A stretch of 64,000 bases of DNA from an uncultured Chitinophaga sp. (GCA_902168205.1 CABHOK010000014.1:186001-250000); one strand, 5' to 3'. Shown: positions 37,663-47,211, numbered from the stretch's first letter. A program made the numbers and translations. The notes: generated by a model not told the origin, from the letters alone.

Positions 37663-37712
37663 CGTAATAACTTCTTTATTGAAATACGAAATGAAAAATG
37701 TGTTACGTAGCT

Positions 37713-37910
37713 TTATTGTTTTTTAAAATTCCGCTTTATCTCCTGAAGTGCTTCGCCCAGCGCAACATCATCACCTTCCTGGTCGGCTTCCAGCAAATCG
37801 TTTTCAGCTTTACGCTGATCGATCAGATTGGTAATCGCCTGCAACAATCCGGGATCGTCAATCTGTTCGATCCGTTCTTTTAACCACTGCTTCTTTTCTT
37901 CCATATTCAT
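37713..37910 (-). CDS. Small acidic helical protein of unknown function
   Basis: A 65-residue protein, strongly charged and predicted helical (EEKKQWLKERIEQIDDPGLL). The opening resembles the short N-terminal helix found in many small Bacteroidetes antitoxin-like proteins, but no toxin gene is adjacent. Start candidates are the ATGs at 37910 and 37904; the TTG at 37919 is less likely. It lies between AtpZ and the AtpI-like gene in the same direction. Function unknown. Confidence 0.55.
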   Translation of the reverse strand: MNMEEKKQWLKERIEQIDDPGLLQAITNLIDQRKAENDLLEADQEGDDVALGEALQEIKRNFKKQ

Positions 37911-37931
37911 AAAAATCAACAGAGAAGAAAT

Positions 37932-38165
37932 TCATTGGTCTTTCATTACAGACCTATATATCTGGTATATCATTCCGCCAAAAGCAATGAAACCGAACAG
38001 CAGCATAAATGCAGGAAACTTCCATTGCAGATATTGATCGAGTTTGTACCCGGCCCATCCGGCTATACCTATAGCTGCAAGCAACTGAATGCCCAGGCTG
38101 CTATACTTGAGGTAATTATTATACGGTTTTAATTTCGGGTTGTGTGACGGCTCTGTTGAGTCCAT
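37932..38165 (-). CDS. AtpZ/AtpI-family ATP synthase accessory protein
   Basis: A 77-residue protein with two membrane helices: SSLGIQLLAAIGIAGWAGYKLDQYL and FMLLFGFIAFGGMIYQIYR (given here as key segments), matching the AtpZ/AtpI pattern with the conserved G-x-K-L-D loop. AtpZ helps Fo assembly or Mg/Ca uptake. Its ATG lies 47 nt inside the end of the bactofilin gene, so the two are translationally linked. Confidence 0.82.
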   Translation of the reverse strand: MDSTEPSHNPKLKPYNNYLKYSSLGIQLLAAIGIAGWAGYKLDQYLQWKFPAFMLLFGFIAFGGMIYQIYRSVMKDQ

Positions 38166-38553
38166 TGTCAGCTCCTATTTTTATATCTTTCACCACAGCA
38201 CCCATTTTGCATGAACCGTTGAAAACAGCACCAGGTTCAACCACCATCTTACCGGTTATAATATCACCGTTGATAACGGCTGTTGCTTTTAACACAAGTA
38301 ATTCTGATATCTCGATCTTTCCTTTTATCTCTCCTTCAATATCAGCATTCTGCGCAATGATGTTGCCTTGCACATGTGATTGAGGACCTAGCGCAACCTT
38401 CGATTTCGATTTGATATTACCAGTTACTTTTCCTTCAATGCGAATGTTTCCGTATGTCTCAATGTTGCCCTCCAGGTAGGTGCCTTTACCGATGGTATTG
38501 CTTGAGTTACTGATCTCATCGGCTGCGCGTTTTTGTTCTTTAGAAGTTAGCAT
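38119..38553 (-). CDS. Bactofilin (polymer-forming cytoskeletal protein)
   Basis: A 144-residue bactofilin: a central right-handed beta-helix of short repeats (IGKGTYLEGNIETYGNIRIEG start; KSKVALGPQSHVQGNI; VLKATAVINGDI) between disordered ends. Bactofilins polymerise without nucleotide and often recruit peptidoglycan hydrolases. The neighbour upstream, 15 nt away, is an M23 metallopeptidase, matching a known bactofilin-M23 partnership. The 3' end overlaps atpZ by 47 nt. Confidence 0.93.
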   Translation of the reverse strand: MLTSKEQKRAADEISNSSNTIGKGTYLEGNIETYGNIRIEGKVTGNIKSKSKVALGPQSHVQGNIIAQNADIEGEIKGKIEISELLVLKATAVINGDIITGKMVVEPGAVFNGSCKMGAVVKDIKIGADNGLNRAVTQPEIKTV

Positions 38554-38568
38554 GATGTTCTGGTTTTT

Positions 38569-39432
38569 TTAAAAAGTTACAAATTCTTCAGGATTCAATG
38601 AGTTTCCGTTGTACCACAATTCAAAATGAAGATGTGGGCCGTTGGTGAGCTCACCGCTGTTGCCAACTATGGAGATAATCTCTCCACCATTTACAAAAGT
38701 ACCAACTTTTTTCATGAGTTGTGCATTGTGTTTATAGGCGGAGATCAGGTTGCCCCGGTGTTGTATCATAATAACATAGCCTGAATCTTGTGTCCACGAT
38801 GAAAAGATAACCGTTCCATCGGCTATACATTTTACCGGCTCGTTGGCTTTGGCAACTACATCAACACCCATGTGTCCTTTGCTTGCATCATATGGATCGG
38901 AAACAAATCCGGATAACGGAGAATAAAAAAATGTTTCCTGCAGATCGCGATATTTTACGTTGGCCAGAGTGATGAGCGAGAGATCAGACTTTTCAAATTC
39001 TTTTCGGAAGGATGAATCCGAAGCTGTTGCATTCAGGTCGGTTGGTTTGGTTAGTGTCTGACCTTCTCCTTTCAACATTTCAGCCGGGTCTTTAAAATTA
39101 CTGGTGTCGCCACTGAGTACTCGTTGAAAGTTTGCAATGAACTGTTCTTTCTGTTCTATTTCTATTGCGAGCGAATCTACTTTATTACTCAGATCCAGTA
39201 GCTGTTGGTTGAGTACCATCTGTTCGTGCTTCGGGTCAAACCATTTGGCCAGAATTGTTTTCGACAGAAACAAACTCATCACAAAGAGACCGGTGAATAA
39301 AATCACCGAAAAAAGAATAACTTTCGAATAGGTAAAGCCCAGACTGGTTTTCTCTGCGAAGTTCTCTTCGTTCCTGATAATCAGTTGATATCGGGTAGTA
39401 AGCCAATTCGATAATGTTTTCTTTGGTTTCAT
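38569..39432 (-). CDS. M23-family (LytM) peptidoglycan metallopeptidase
   Basis: A 287-residue membrane-anchored endopeptidase: cytoplasmic N-terminus, one helix (about 37-58), a coiled coil (about 70-110), and a C-terminal LytM domain with zinc ligands in KGHMGVDV and the HxH of GPHLHFELW. It likely cleaves peptidoglycan crosslinks and may act with the adjacent bactofilin in shape control. It is the first gene of the run leading into the ATP synthase genes. Confidence 0.93.
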   Translation of the reverse strand: MKPKKTLSNWLTTRYQLIIRNEENFAEKTSLGFTYSKVILFSVILFTGLFVMSLFLSKTILAKWFDPKHEQMVLNQQLLDLSNKVDSLAIEIEQKEQFIANFQRVLSGDTSNFKDPAEMLKGEGQTLTKPTDLNATASDSSFRKEFEKSDLSLITLANVKYRDLQETFFYSPLSGFVSDPYDASKGHMGVDVVAKANEPVKCIADGTVIFSSWTQDSGYVIMIQHRGNLISAYKHNAQLMKKVGTFVNGGEIISIVGNSGELTNGPHLHFELWYNGNSLNPEEFVTF

Positions 39433-39464
39433 TCAGTAATGAAATTGATTTTCTTTTTTTTGCA

Positions 39465-39472
39465 CAAAATTA
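39465..39472 (-). promoter_or_regulatory. -7 promoter element for the M23-bactofilin-atp run
   Basis: TAATTTTG on the minus strand fully matches TAnnTTTG, 33 nt before the M23 gene ATG. The -33 TTG is not clear. Confidence 0.45.
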
Positions 39473-39539
39473 GATATTCCAGTCCATTAAAATATGGAAT
39501 GTCAGTTTTTTGCGTTTTACCATCACAAATTGCAGTTGA

Positions 39540-42152
39540 TTGAATATCCTGAACCGATACCTCTTCATTTTCATTACACTTGTCCTGCTGTATAGCTGTT
39601 CATCGGAAAGAAATACGTGGACCAGTAAAGCCTATCATAATACAACAGCACATTACAACGGATATTTTTATGCACGTGAAGAGATTGAAAAAATAGATAA
39701 AACACTCTGGTCAAATCTGAAAGATGATTACAACCGGATTCTTCGCCTGTACCCGGCTCTCGACTCCAGTCAAGCCAAGAGTTACGACAAGGAAGTTCAG
39801 GAGGCAATCAAGATGGCTTCGATCGCCATTCAACGACACCCCAACAGTAAATGGGTTGATGACAATTATATACTGGTGGGTCGTGCGAGATTCTATAGTC
39901 TTGACTGGGGCAACGCTATTGAGACATTCAAATATGTAAACAATCCGAAGCTCACGAAAGATAAAGATGCGAGACATCGCTCGTTAATATTTCTGATCCG
40001 TACGTTTGTTGAACATAAAGAGTATAACAACGCTCAGGCTGCGATTGATTATGTACAGAAAGAAGAGCTGAACAAAGAGAATCGTAAGAACCTGTTATTA
40101 CAAAAAGCATACTTTCACCAGGAGCAAGGTGATTATGATAACATGGTGCGTAGCCTCACGGAGGCAGTACCTCTGCTAAAGAAAAGAGACAAACCCGGAC
40201 GAATATATTTTATCATCGGCCAGGTATACCAGAAGTTAGGCTTTGAAGCAGAAGCCTATAATTACTACAAGAAATGCCTGGCGACAAATCCTGAATACGA
40301 AGTGGATTTCTATGCCCGGCTATATTTAGCACAGGTAACCGAAATATCACGAAGCAAAAATGTTGCAGCAGCGCGCAAGTCGTTTAAGAAGTTGCTGAAG
40401 GATAGCAAGAATAAAGATTTCAAAGACAAGATATACTATGAGATGGGGATCTTTGAGTTGAAGCAGAAAAATCTCAATGATGCCATTGTTAATCTGAATC
40501 GCTCGGTCCGCGAAGGCAGCAACAAACGCATTGATGGCGAAGCGTATCTGCGCTTAGGCGAAATATACTATGACACGCTGCGCAAGTATGAGCTCTCGCA
40601 AGCGTACTACGATAGTGCTATACGTTCGTTACCTACAGACTACGAAGGTTACACGCAGATAAAAGCGCGCGCTGAAATTCTCAACGAGTTTGTTAAGCAT
40701 CTCAATACAATCAAGTGGCAGGATAGTTTACTGGCGATGGCTTCGCTGGATTCTGCACAACTTCGTGCACGGATAGATTCTGCTTACCAGGCAAAAAAAG
40801 CCGCTGACGAAAAGAGAGCCGGCAAGAAAAAGAAAAGATCCAATCGCATCGAGATCGACTCCAACGACAACAACAATATATTCGCTCGTACTGATGAAGA
40901 AGGAAATATATCGCAGGAAGAAGAGGAGACAACCGGCTGGTATTTTGGAAATACATCAGCCTTGTCGTTAGGTCAAACAGAATTCAAACGTATCTGGGGC
41001 GATGTACCGTTAGAAGATAACTGGAGGCGATCTTTACGCTCGTCTGCTACGGCAGCCAGCAACCGAAATCAAACCTTACAACCAGATGATCCGAATCAAG
41101 GTCAACCAACAGAAGCTCCGGCCGAGCCGGCAGATCCGGTTGCTGCCGAATATGATCGCGTCAGCAAACAGATTCCAAGAACCGATGAGCAAAAGAAAGA
41201 AGCTCTTGGTAAAATAGAGAATGCATATTTCAACCTGGGCGACATCTATTACTTCAAACTTCTTGAGAATGATAATGCTGTTGCATCGTATACAACATTG
41301 TTGAAGCGCTTTCCGGAATCAGAGTATGAACCTGAGGTACTATATAAATTGTATCTGATCTTTAAAGATACCGATCCATCAAAAGCAGAAACGTATGCTT
41401 CACGGTTAAAACAAAAATATCCAGAGTCTACATTTGCCAAAATTCTCATCAATCCGAATTATCTGCAGGAGTCGAGTCTTGCTGTTGAAAAACAAAAGAC
41501 ACTCTATAAAACTGCCTATACTCATTTTGAAAATAAAGAATACAGGGCAGCCGTGCGCGTGATTGATGAAGCACTGTTGCTCGGAGAAACTTCGTTTGTG
41601 CCCAACCTGGCGTTGCTCAAAGTTCTGATCATTGGTGATACAGAAGATATAAATCAATATCAGTTTGCATTGGATGAGTTCAGCAAAAAATATCCGGAGA
41701 GCAGTCTTGCCGAGTATGCCAAAAAACTTTTACAAGCGTCCAAAGACTTTCAACTGTCGCAGGAGAAACGTCAGGGCATTCAGTATATCCGCTCTTTTGA
41801 AGAACCTCACTATTTCGTAATGGTGTACAGGAAGGAAGAAAAGATATTTGCATCGGCTGCACTGGAAAGATTGAACGAGCAGTCCTTCCGGGATCTGCGC
41901 CTGAAGACCAGCAACCTGGTGTTTAACGATGACTATACGCTTACGCTTGTAGACGGACTTCCCCGTGTAAGTTCAGCGATCGAATACTTTCAGACATTCA
42001 ACGAGAAGCGCAGTACACTTGCTGAACTGCGGAACCATAAATTCTATACCTTTGTAATCACGAAAGACAATTTCGATATTTTTTATAGAACAAAAGGTTT
42101 AGATGAGTACATCCAATTCTTCGAAAAAAATTACCCTGCAGAAAATCAATAA
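39540..42152 (+). CDS. sprE: SprE/PorW-like TPR lipoprotein (gliding / type IX secretion)
   Basis: An 870-residue lipoprotein. The signal peptide ends in the lipobox LLYSC (Cys20). Many tetratricopeptide-type helical repeats follow in two blocks (about 60-390 and 545-760), split by a charged, disordered region (about 410-540). Length and layout match SprE/PorW, which links the outer-membrane parts of the type IX secretion machine to the GldK-N ring. The start is TTG at 39540, directly after an in-frame TGA; it is needed for a complete signal peptide. The 3' end overlaps the PBP gene by 50 nt. Confidence 0.78.
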   Translation: MNILNRYLFIFITLVLLYSCSSERNTWTSKAYHNTTAHYNGYFYAREEIEKIDKTLWSNLKDDYNRILRLYPALDSSQAKSYDKEVQEAIKMASIAIQRHPNSKWVDDNYILVGRARFYSLDWGNAIETFKYVNNPKLTKDKDARHRSLIFLIRTFVEHKEYNNAQAAIDYVQKEELNKENRKNLLLQKAYFHQEQGDYDNMVRSLTEAVPLLKKRDKPGRIYFIIGQVYQKLGFEAEAYNYYKKCLATNPEYEVDFYARLYLAQVTEISRSKNVAAARKSFKKLLKDSKNKDFKDKIYYEMGIFELKQKNLNDAIVNLNRSVREGSNKRIDGEAYLRLGEIYYDTLRKYELSQAYYDSAIRSLPTDYEGYTQIKARAEILNEFVKHLNTIKWQDSLLAMASLDSAQLRARIDSAYQAKKAADEKRAGKKKKRSNRIEIDSNDNNNIFARTDEEGNISQEEEETTGWYFGNTSALSLGQTEFKRIWGDVPLEDNWRRSLRSSATAASNRNQTLQPDDPNQGQPTEAPAEPADPVAAEYDRVSKQIPRTDEQKKEALGKIENAYFNLGDIYYFKLLENDNAVASYTTLLKRFPESEYEPEVLYKLYLIFKDTDPSKAETYASRLKQKYPESTFAKILINPNYLQESSLAVEKQKTLYKTAYTHFENKEYRAAVRVIDEALLLGETSFVPNLALLKVLIIGDTEDINQYQFALDEFSKKYPESSLAEYAKKLLQASKDFQLSQEKRQGIQYIRSFEEPHYFVMVYRKEEKIFASAALERLNEQSFRDLRLKTSNLVFNDDYTLTLVDGLPRVSSAIEYFQTFNEKRSTLAELRNHKFYTFVITKDNFDIFYRTKGLDEYIQFFEKNYPAENQ

Positions 42153-44436
42153 AGTTCTGCTCATCCGGAAGCCGTGGTTTAGAAAAGTTGTTAAAGGAAT
42201 CTGGATATTTTTCCTCTGCATCATTCTCGGATTCCCGCTATATGTATGGTCCGTAAGTAACGATCTGTTTGGATTGTTTGGAGGAATGCCGAGCCTCAAG
42301 GCCATCGAAAATCCGGAGAATGATTTGTCGTCAGAACTCGTCTCTGCAGATGGTGTTTCGCTCGGTCGTTACTTTCGTTTCAACCGCAGCCAGGTAACAT
42401 ACGATCAGCTCTCTCCGCTTTTAGTAAAAACGCTTGTACTCTCGGAAGACCATCGTTTCTATGATCACTCCGGTCTTGATTTCTGGGCGTACCCGCGTGT
42501 ACTCTGGGGTGTGATGACATTCAATAGTCAGGGCGGTGGTAGCACCATTACACAACAGCTCGCCAAGAACTTATATACTCTTGAACTTGATGGCCCGGTT
42601 GCCCGACTCGGAAAACTTCCGCGAAGGATCATACAGAAAACAAAAGAGTGGGCCATCTCGCACCAGCTCGAGAAGAACTATACGAAAGAAGAAATCATTA
42701 CCATGTATCTTAACACCATCGAGTTCAGCAGCAACGCGTATGGTATAAAAGTAGCATGCGAAACATATTTCAATAAACAACCGGATAGCCTCAATATACA
42801 GGAGGCTGCAGTTATTGTAGGCATGTGTCAAAACCCATCACTCTACAATCCGCAACGCTTCCCGGAGAATGCATTGCGCAAGAGAAACCAGGTATTGTAT
42901 AAACTATACGATCATAATTTCATCTCACGCAATGCTTACGACTCATTGAAAGCATTACCAATTGAATTAAAGTTTGCTGTACAAAATCAGAATCAGGGTA
43001 TAGCTACGTATTTCCGAAATGTATTAAGGAGCGAACTCCTGACATGGTGTAAGGACAACGGATATGACTTGTGGGAATCTGGTCTTAAAATATATACTAC
43101 CATTGACAGCCGCATGCAACGTTATGCTGAAGAAGCTGTAGCTGAACACATGTCTGGTCTGCAAAAGCAATTTGACCGCGAATGGAAACAACGAAATCGT
43201 AATCCGTGGGTTGATGATAACACCGGAGGTGAAATCAAAAACTTCCTTCAGAAAAAGATCAAGCGTACAGGCACGTATAAAAGTCTTGTAGAGCGATACG
43301 GTGCAGACTCTGACTCAATCGATATCATGCTCAACAAGAAAAAGCCCATGACTATATTTACCTGGAAGGGCGAGCGTGATACACTGTTCAGTTCGATGGA
43401 TTCTCTCAATTACTACAATCGCTTTTTGCAAACTGGTGCGATGGCGATGGACCCCAAGACCGGAGCTATAAAAGCATGGGTGGGTGGTATTAATCACAAG
43501 TACTTCAAGTACGATCACGTGCGTCAGGGTACACGTCAGCCAGGCTCTACGTTCAAGCCCTTTGTATATGGAACAGCCATCGAAGCCGGTTATTCACCTT
43601 GCTTAAAACTGCTGGATATATCCCCCACTATAAAAGTATCAGGGGGTACATGGAGACCGAAGAACTCGGAAGGTGATTATGGCACTGGTGAAGAAATGAC
43701 CATACGCCAGGCCATGGCGCGTTCTATAAATTCGATCACAGCTCAGATGATTGATCGCGTTAAGCCAGAGAATGTTGTTGACTATGCGAAACGTTTGGGT
43801 ATAACCAGTCCGTTGGAAGCAGTGCCATCACTTTGCCTCGGTACAAGTGATGTATCACTTTATGAAATGGTAGCAGCATACTGCAGCTTTGTAAATCTGG
43901 GTATATATATAGAACCTTATTATATCACACGTATTGAAGATAAGAATGGCAATGTAATTGCGAACTTTGTTCCGAAAACGCGCCAGGCTATGGATGAACG
44001 CACGGCGTATAAAATGATATATATGCTCGAGGGTGGTGTAACAGACGAGCAAGGTACATCCAGAGGGCTAAGCTATGATCTTAAAGTTGATAATGAGATT
44101 GGTGGTAAAACAGGAACAACCAATAAAGCATCCGATGGTTGGTTCATGGGGATAACGCATAATCTTGTTACTGGTGTATGGGTTGGTGGTGATGAACGCA
44201 GTATACACTTCCCATCGTGGAACTTCGGACAAGGTTCTAAATCTGCACGTCCTATATGGGATAAATTTATGACGAAAGTATATCGTGATAAAAGTACAGG
44301 TTACGGTAAGGGCTATTTCAGACGTCCGGCTACCGGCCTTGACATGACATTGGATTGTAGTCAACACATTCGGTTATCCTCTGATTCAACGGTTGAGGTG
44401 AAGGATGAACCAGCATGGGACAGACCACGTTACTAA
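42103..44436 (+). CDS. Class A penicillin-binding protein (PBP1A-type)
   Basis: A bifunctional peptidoglycan synthase, 777 residues. After a membrane helix (about 29-50) comes the GT51 transglycosylase domain with the catalytic Glu in LSEDHRFYDHSGLDF and GGSTITQQLAKN, then the transpeptidase with SxxK in PGSTFKPF, SxN as RSINSIT and KTG in GGKTGTTNKASDG. Its ATG lies inside the sprE gene (50-nt overlap), and uvrC starts 4 nt after its stop, so sprE-pbp-uvrC is probably one transcript. Confidence 0.94.
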   Translation: MSTSNSSKKITLQKINKVLLIRKPWFRKVVKGIWIFFLCIILGFPLYVWSVSNDLFGLFGGMPSLKAIENPENDLSSELVSADGVSLGRYFRFNRSQVTYDQLSPLLVKTLVLSEDHRFYDHSGLDFWAYPRVLWGVMTFNSQGGGSTITQQLAKNLYTLELDGPVARLGKLPRRIIQKTKEWAISHQLEKNYTKEEIITMYLNTIEFSSNAYGIKVACETYFNKQPDSLNIQEAAVIVGMCQNPSLYNPQRFPENALRKRNQVLYKLYDHNFISRNAYDSLKALPIELKFAVQNQNQGIATYFRNVLRSELLTWCKDNGYDLWESGLKIYTTIDSRMQRYAEEAVAEHMSGLQKQFDREWKQRNRNPWVDDNTGGEIKNFLQKKIKRTGTYKSLVERYGADSDSIDIMLNKKKPMTIFTWKGERDTLFSSMDSLNYYNRFLQTGAMAMDPKTGAIKAWVGGINHKYFKYDHVRQGTRQPGSTFKPFVYGTAIEAGYSPCLKLLDISPTIKVSGGTWRPKNSEGDYGTGEEMTIRQAMARSINSITAQMIDRVKPENVVDYAKRLGITSPLEAVPSLCLGTSDVSLYEMVAAYCSFVNLGIYIEPYYITRIEDKNGNVIANFVPKTRQAMDERTAYKMIYMLEGGVTDEQGTSRGLSYDLKVDNEIGGKTGTTNKASDGWFMGITHNLVTGVWVGGDERSIHFPSWNFGQGSKSARPIWDKFMTKVYRDKSTGYGKGYFRRPATGLDMTLDCSQHIRLSSDSTVEVKDEPAWDRPRY

Positions 44437-44440
44437 CGCT

Positions 44441-46249
44441 ATGGATGAAATCAGAGAAGCGGTAAGTAGATTGCCAGAATCCCCTGGTGTATACCGCTTC
44501 TATAATACAGAAGACGAACTCATTTATGTTGGGAAAGCCAAGAGCATCAAGAAGCGCGTAAGCAGTTACTTCTCGAAAAGCACGGGCGTTAACCGAAAAA
44601 CCCTCAAGCTTGTATCCGAAATAAGACGCATCGACTATACTGTATCCAATACAGAGTTCGATGCGCTGTTATTAGAGAACAATTTCATTAAACAAAATCA
44701 ACCCAAGTACAACATCCTGCTGAAGGATGACAAGACGTTCCCTTATATCTGCATTCTAAAGGAACGTTTCCCGCGCATTATATATACCCGTAAATATATA
44801 CCGCAGCAAGGCGAGTACTTCGGTCCCTACTCCAGCGTTGTGGCCATGAAGAACGTACTGGATCTTGTTCGAAAGCTATATACGATACGTACCTGTAACC
44901 TGTTGTTAAGCGAGGCGAACATTGAGCAGAAGAAACTCAAAGTATGTCTCGAGTATCACATTGGCAATTGCAAAGGACCTTGTGAAGGATATCAGTCTGA
45001 ACAATTATACCAGGATGAAATTGATCAGGCCAGGAATATACTGAAGGGAAACATCAGTATAGTATATCAATACTTTACCGATCAGATGAAGCGTGCTGCT
45101 ACTAACATGGAATTTGAGCGCGCACAGCTTTACAAGGAAAAACTGGATACACTGGAGCGCTTCCAGATCAAGTCACTCGTTGTAAACCGTGATCTGACCG
45201 ACATCGATGTATTTACCATTGCCAGCATTGAAGCGTATGCATACGTAAACTATATGCAGATTAAAGAAGGCTCTATCGTTTTCTCCAAGACGATAGAACT
45301 TAAAAAGAAACTTGATGAACCAGACGATGAATTACTCAGTATAGCTGCAGTTGAATTACGTGAGCAAACGCATAGTCCTAACAAAGTTATACTTAGCAAT
45401 ATACCCATCATCGTAATTGAAGATGGCGTTGAAAATGTTATACCCAAAATTGGCGACAAGAAAAAACTCATTGCACTGTCGCTGAAGAATGCACTTGAAC
45501 TCAAGAAGGAGAAAGAAATTCTTCGTGAGGGTAAGAAATCAAAACAGAAAGAAGTACTCATTACGTTGCAAAACGACATGAAGCTTCCTTCCCTTCCTTC
45601 GGTTATTGAATGTTTCGATAACTCTAACTTTCAAGGTACAACACCAGTAGCATCCATGGTCCGCTTTGTTGATGCGAAAGCTGACAAGAAAGGATATCGT
45701 CACTTCAACATCAAGACCGTGGAAGGTCCTAACGATTTTGCTTCCATGAAAGAAATTGTTGGCCGCAGGTATAAACGTATTCTCGAAGAAGGAGAAAAAC
45801 TTCCGGACCTCATACTTGTCGATGGTGGTAAAGGACAGCTGAGCAGTGCTTGTGAAGCATTGAAAGAGTTAGGTGTATATGGTAAAGTTCCTATAGCTGG
45901 TATCGCGAAAAAACTCGAAGAGATATACTATCCAGAAGATCCGCTCCCACTACACATCAGCAAGAAATCACAAGGGTTATTATTGCTTCAACAGATTCGC
46001 GATGAAGCTCATCGTTTTGCTATTACCTTTCACCGCCAGAAGCGAAGCAAGAAAACATTTACTTCAGAGCTCGAAGGATTGGAAGGCATTGGTAAAAAGA
46101 CAACCGAGAAGTTGCTTCAACATTTCAAGTCTGTCAAGAAGATCAAGGAAGCACCGCTTGAAGAGATCGCGAAGATTGCCGGCATGAAGAAAGCCGAACT
46201 TATCAAGGGGCAGGAAACTATTAAAGGGCAGGAAAATATACAGGCCTAA
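44441..46249 (+). CDS. uvrC: UvrABC excinuclease subunit C
   Basis: It makes both incisions in nucleotide excision repair. The 602-residue protein has the N-terminal GIY-YIG nuclease (SPGVYRFYNTEDELIYVGKA), a Cys-rich stretch (CLEYHIGNCKGPCEG), the UvrB-binding UVR motif, the RNase H-like nuclease with IECFDNSNFQGT, and C-terminal HhH (LEGIGKKTTEKLLQHF). I chose the ATG at 44441, 4 nt after the PBP stop, over the in-frame ATG at 44405, which adds 12 non-family residues. The tail has a small duplication (IKGQE twice). Confidence 0.97.
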   Translation: MDEIREAVSRLPESPGVYRFYNTEDELIYVGKAKSIKKRVSSYFSKSTGVNRKTLKLVSEIRRIDYTVSNTEFDALLLENNFIKQNQPKYNILLKDDKTFPYICILKERFPRIIYTRKYIPQQGEYFGPYSSVVAMKNVLDLVRKLYTIRTCNLLLSEANIEQKKLKVCLEYHIGNCKGPCEGYQSEQLYQDEIDQARNILKGNISIVYQYFTDQMKRAATNMEFERAQLYKEKLDTLERFQIKSLVVNRDLTDIDVFTIASIEAYAYVNYMQIKEGSIVFSKTIELKKKLDEPDDELLSIAAVELREQTHSPNKVILSNIPIIVIEDGVENVIPKIGDKKKLIALSLKNALELKKEKEILREGKKSKQKEVLITLQNDMKLPSLPSVIECFDNSNFQGTTPVASMVRFVDAKADKKGYRHFNIKTVEGPNDFASMKEIVGRRYKRILEEGEKLPDLILVDGGKGQLSSACEALKELGVYGKVPIAGIAKKLEEIYYPEDPLPLHISKKSQGLLLLQQIRDEAHRFAITFHRQKRSKKTFTSELEGLEGIGKKTTEKLLQHFKSVKKIKEAPLEEIAKIAGMKKAELIKGQETIKGQENIQA

Positions 46250-46276
46250 AAAAGAAAAGGAGGCTCTCACCTCCCT
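46246..46276 (-). terminator. Terminator between convergent uvrC and gldN
   Basis: On the minus strand GGAGG and CCTCC pair across a short loop and run into TTTTCTTTTTT, about 20 nt after the gldN stop. It ends the gldKLMN transcript and may also act on uvrC. Confidence 0.75.
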
Positions 46277-46296
46277 TTCCAATATCAAAAGCAAAA

Positions 46297-47211
46297 TTAA
46301 AACTCCCAGAGATTGTGCTCTTTTTCCATGAGCATCATTTCCGTCCACTCGCGAGCCCAAACGCCCTCACGATATGGTCTTCCGTTTGCACGATACGTAT
46401 CATCGATCGTTTCGTCATCCGGGTTCTGAACTTTATAGATCGAACCATGGAATAATCTCAGCAAGAATGCATCTGCAAAGTTTTTGTTCTGTGCAGTGTT
46501 TTGCCAGTTAAACCAAACAGCTTTCGGAATGTTATTTCTGAAAAGCTTCTCAAGATCTTTATACTTGAACCAGCCTAATGATACATCTATACCAGTGTTG
46601 GTTTTAGCACCTGGAATGATGATCTCCATCGCCTGGATATCATAGTATAGTCTTGATCTTCTTCTGTCGAAGATAATATCCTCCACCATGTGAACAGTAC
46701 TCATATCAGCAACCTGATATTCGATACCGCTACCTTGTGAAGTTGCAGACCAGTCTTCGTCTGAATTTTCGGAACCTGGTGTTACACCCTTGTTATCACG
46801 AAGGGCTCTGTAATTTTTGCCATTGTATGATACGAGATCATCTGTATAAAAATCACGACCTGGCTCCCATGGATCATATTGTTGAGCCTGCTCAGCAACC
46901 AAACGTCCTAAGAAATCCTCTTTGGAAATTTTAGTTGTCAACGAATCAGATGCATATATATCTGTGATCTCACCTGACTTCACACCGTCAGAGATCAATC
47001 TGCTCAACTCTCCGTTCTTCGCGAAGAAGCCTTTGTTCTGCTTTTCTTTCAGATCTAAGCTTCTCCATACGCGCACTTTATAGTGCTGCTCATATAAAGG
47101 GATCGGATTAAGGGAGTTCGGGTTGTACTGAACTTCCAGGTCCTGCACCTCTTGTGCTTGCGCCACAAAACAGACGGCAGAAAGTGCTGCAAAAAATACT
47201 ATCTTCTTCAT
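46297..47211 (-). CDS. gldN: Gliding motility / type IX secretion protein GldN (PorN)
   Basis: A 304-residue periplasmic protein with signal peptide (1-20, ending VAQAQ) and the conserved GldN core (EDIIFDRRRSRLYYDIQAMEI, GWFKYKDLEKLF, YREGVWAREWTEMM). With GldK it forms the large periplasmic ring of the type IX secretion system. An unusual insertion around residues 115-150 (WEPGRDFYTDDLVSYNGKNY) resembles a carbohydrate-binding-like loop and is longer than I expect for the family. It is the last gene of gldKLMN, 9 nt after gldM. Confidence 0.93.
   Translation of the reverse strand: MKKIVFFAALSAVCFVAQAQEVQDLEVQYNPNSLNPIPLYEQHYKVRVWRSLDLKEKQNKGFFAKNGELSRLISDGVKSGEITDIYASDSLTTKISKEDFLGRLVAEQAQQYDPWEPGRDFYTDDLVSYNGKNYRALRDNKGVTPGSENSDEDWSATSQGSGIEYQVADMSTVHMVEDIIFDRRRSRLYYDIQAMEIIIPGAKTNTGIDVSLGWFKYKDLEKLFRNNIPKAVWFNWQNTAQNKNFADAFLLRLFHGSIYKVQNPDDETIDDTYRANGRPYREGVWAREWTEMMLMEKEHNLWEF

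Noticed and set aside
37713-37910. Antitoxin of a toxin-antitoxin pair
   Set aside because: Only the N-terminal helix is reminiscent; no toxin gene is adjacent and the gene lies in an ATP synthase run.
44405-44440. uvrC start at the upstream ATG
   Set aside because: It would overlap the PBP gene and add 12 residues before the conserved N-terminus; the ATG at 44441 fits better.
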